A stretch of DNA of 7,539 bases, taken from contig JALRGZ010000113.1 in the NCBI GenBank assembly GCA_023253295.1, positions 1 through 7,539 on the forward strand. Reading direction: 5' to 3'. The notes under the pieces were generated by a model. The model was not told where the DNA came from. It did not search any database and saw nothing but the letters and a program-made list of their open reading frames with translations. The translations under genes and the position numbers were made by a program. Position 1 is the first letter of the stretch. Every line of letters starts with the position of its first letter. This stretch comes from Flavobacterium sp. (GTDB taxonomy: Bacteria > Bacteroidota > Bacteroidia > Flavobacteriales > Flavobacteriaceae). This document shows positions 6,928 through 7,539 of the stretch, in pieces.

Positions 6928-7035
6928 GCCACTAATTCACGAATGATATTTTAAAAAAGCTTGGAAATGATTACTCAAATTAAATTGGTGAAATTTAAAA
7001 GAGCAGATTAGAAAAAACATTAGTGAATTCGTGGC
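6928..7035. repeat. Long-arm inverted repeat between beta-helix and Gfo/Idh genes
   Basis: GCCACTAATTCACGAATG (6928-6945) and CATTAGTGAATTCGTGGC (7018-7035) are reverse complements at 16 of 18 positions, 72 bases apart. The arms almost fill the gap between the two genes. The differing bases are a swapped A/C pair (C..A against A..C), so each arm is also close to the other's mirror arrangement around GTGAATT. It could be a dispersed intergenic repeat, an RNA stem that shields or ends the upstream message, or a scar of a small mobile repeat. There is no T-run after the right arm, so it is not a classical terminator. Confidence 0.65.
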
Positions 7036-7065
7036 AAACACAAATAATTAAATAAAAAGTAACCG

Positions 7066-7539
7066 ATGTTAAAAATAGCCATTTTAGGTCTTGGAGAAGG
7101 ACGTAGTACCATGTCTGCTGCTATCGAAAGCAGTAAATTAGAACTGGTAAAAGTGTGTGACAGAAATGAAGAATTGTGCAAGCAAAGAGCTAAGGAATTT
7201 GATTTTCCACATTACACAACCAATTATGATGATTTGTTGAAAGACGAGGCTATTGATATCATCGCTATTTATACTCCGGATCATTTACACGCCGAGCATG
7301 TAAAACAGGCTTTGTTGCATGGCAAACATGTGGTTTGTACTAAACCATTTATTGATGATTTATCAGATGCAAAGGAGTTATTAGAACTGAGCGAGAAGAC
7401 TGGTAAAAAAGTTTTTGTGGGGCAAAGTTCCCGTTTCTTCGAACCTGCTAAAAGACAAAGAAAAGATTTTGTAAGAGCTGCCAATGAAACATATTATCGT
7501 AAAGATTTTCAAGGTGTGCTTCCACAAATCATAGAAGAA
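7066..7539 (+). CDS. Gfo/Idh/MocA-family oxidoreductase (3' end beyond right edge; last codons suspect)
   Basis: From the ATG at 7066, 158 codons stay open to the window edge. Residues 1-135 are a typical N-terminal NAD(P)-binding Rossmann domain of the Gfo/Idh/MocA family: KIAILGLGEGR (3-13) as the dinucleotide loop, CDRNEE after strand 2, YTPDHLHAEHV (69-79), and GKHVVCTKPF (86-95), where Lys93-Pro94 is the conserved catalytic/cofactor KP pair with CT replacing the more usual CE. VGQSSRFFEPAKRQRKDF (118-135) follows. No signal peptide is present, so it is cytoplasmic. The family oxidises or epimerises sugars and their derivatives, fitting a role after the neighbouring beta-helix/mutarotase protein. 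The leader is A-rich with no Shine-Dalgarno site, and no clear promoter lies in the 142-base gap, so co-transcription is plausible. From codon 136 (7471) the protein no longer resembles the family; see the separate entry. Confidence 0.85.
   Translation, partial: MLKIAILGLGEGRSTMSAAIESSKLELVKVCDRNEELCKQRAKEFDFPHYTTNYDDLLKDEAIDIIAIYTPDHLHAEHVKQALLHGKHVVCTKPFIDDLSDAKELLELSEKTGKKVFVGQSSRFFEPAKRQRKDFVRAANETYYRKDFQGVLPQIIEE
7471..7539 (+). other. Possible chimeric tail resembling a T4-type phage DNA polymerase
   Basis: In the same frame as the oxidoreductase, the last 23 codons read AANETYYRKDFQGVLPQIIEE after two leading residues (V, R), counting from codon 136. Gfo/Idh proteins of this subgroup normally go on with a short linker and a strand such as (G)ELITVE. 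Instead, the pattern AAN-x-x-YYRKD-x-QG-x-LP-x-x-x-E is what I recall from family B DNA polymerases of T4-like phages (gp43), just after the SLYPS motif. This may be an assembly or library chimera at a contig end, or a real junction. The match is from memory and short. Confidence 0.45.

Noticed and set aside
7281..7484. Minus-strand open frame of 67 codons with several cysteines
   Set aside because: It is antisense to the clear Gfo/Idh Rossmann domain; the Cys content is a by-product of the sense codons.
1..7539. CRISPR array, tRNA/rRNA genes, insertion sequence or toxin-antitoxin pair
   Set aside because: No regularly spaced repeats, cloverleaf or rRNA sequence, transposase or paired small genes could be recognised on either strand.

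Overview
The window looks like chromosomal DNA of a Bacteroidota member, most likely a Flavobacterium-like flavobacterium. The DNA is AT-rich and Shine-Dalgarno sites are absent or poor. Several starts are preceded by the Bacteroidota -7 element TAnnTTTG. The protein families fit too: an HU-CCDC81/SPOR membrane protein, a DUF4369-TlpA type thioredoxin, and a signal-peptide parallel beta-helix protein. This assignment is inference from gene content and motifs, not from a marker gene.

Layout. (1) 1-987, minus: the 5' part of dprA, running off the left edge. (2) 1090-2049, plus, divergent from dprA: an HU-CCDC81/SPOR membrane protein whose promoter overlaps an apparent upstream ATG, so the mRNA is probably leaderless. 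(3) A bidirectional hairpin terminator at 2053-2082 separates it from the convergent (4) 2094-3086, minus, exported TlpA-like thioredoxin. (5) 3186-4136, minus, AraC-family regulator. (6) 4137-4415, divergent control region with a near-palindromic LacI-type operator. (7) 4416-6923, plus, large exported beta-helix protein (tentatively GH141-like) fused to a C-terminal L-rhamnose/L-fucose mutarotase-type domain. (8) 6924-7065, spacer framed by long inverted-repeat arms. (9) 7066 to the right edge, plus, the 5' part of a Gfo/Idh/MocA sugar dehydrogenase. Its last ~23 codons no longer look like that family and instead resemble a T4-type phage DNA polymerase.

How the genes relate. The left half (dprA, HU-SPOR protein, TlpA protein) is housekeeping or cell-envelope chromosome. 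The right half looks like the edge of a carbohydrate-use locus. An extracytoplasmic beta-helix enzyme would release a deoxysugar such as L-fucose or L-rhamnose, its fused mutarotase domain would interconvert the anomers, and a cytoplasmic NAD(P)-dependent oxidoreductase would act on the imported sugar or a derivative. The divergent AraC protein and an unlinked LacI-family protein are candidate regulators. The substrate is not determined by the sequence.

The points most worth checking are the suspected chimeric right end, the hydrolase-mutarotase fusion, the LacI-type operator without a local LacI gene, and the leaderless start of the HU-SPOR gene.
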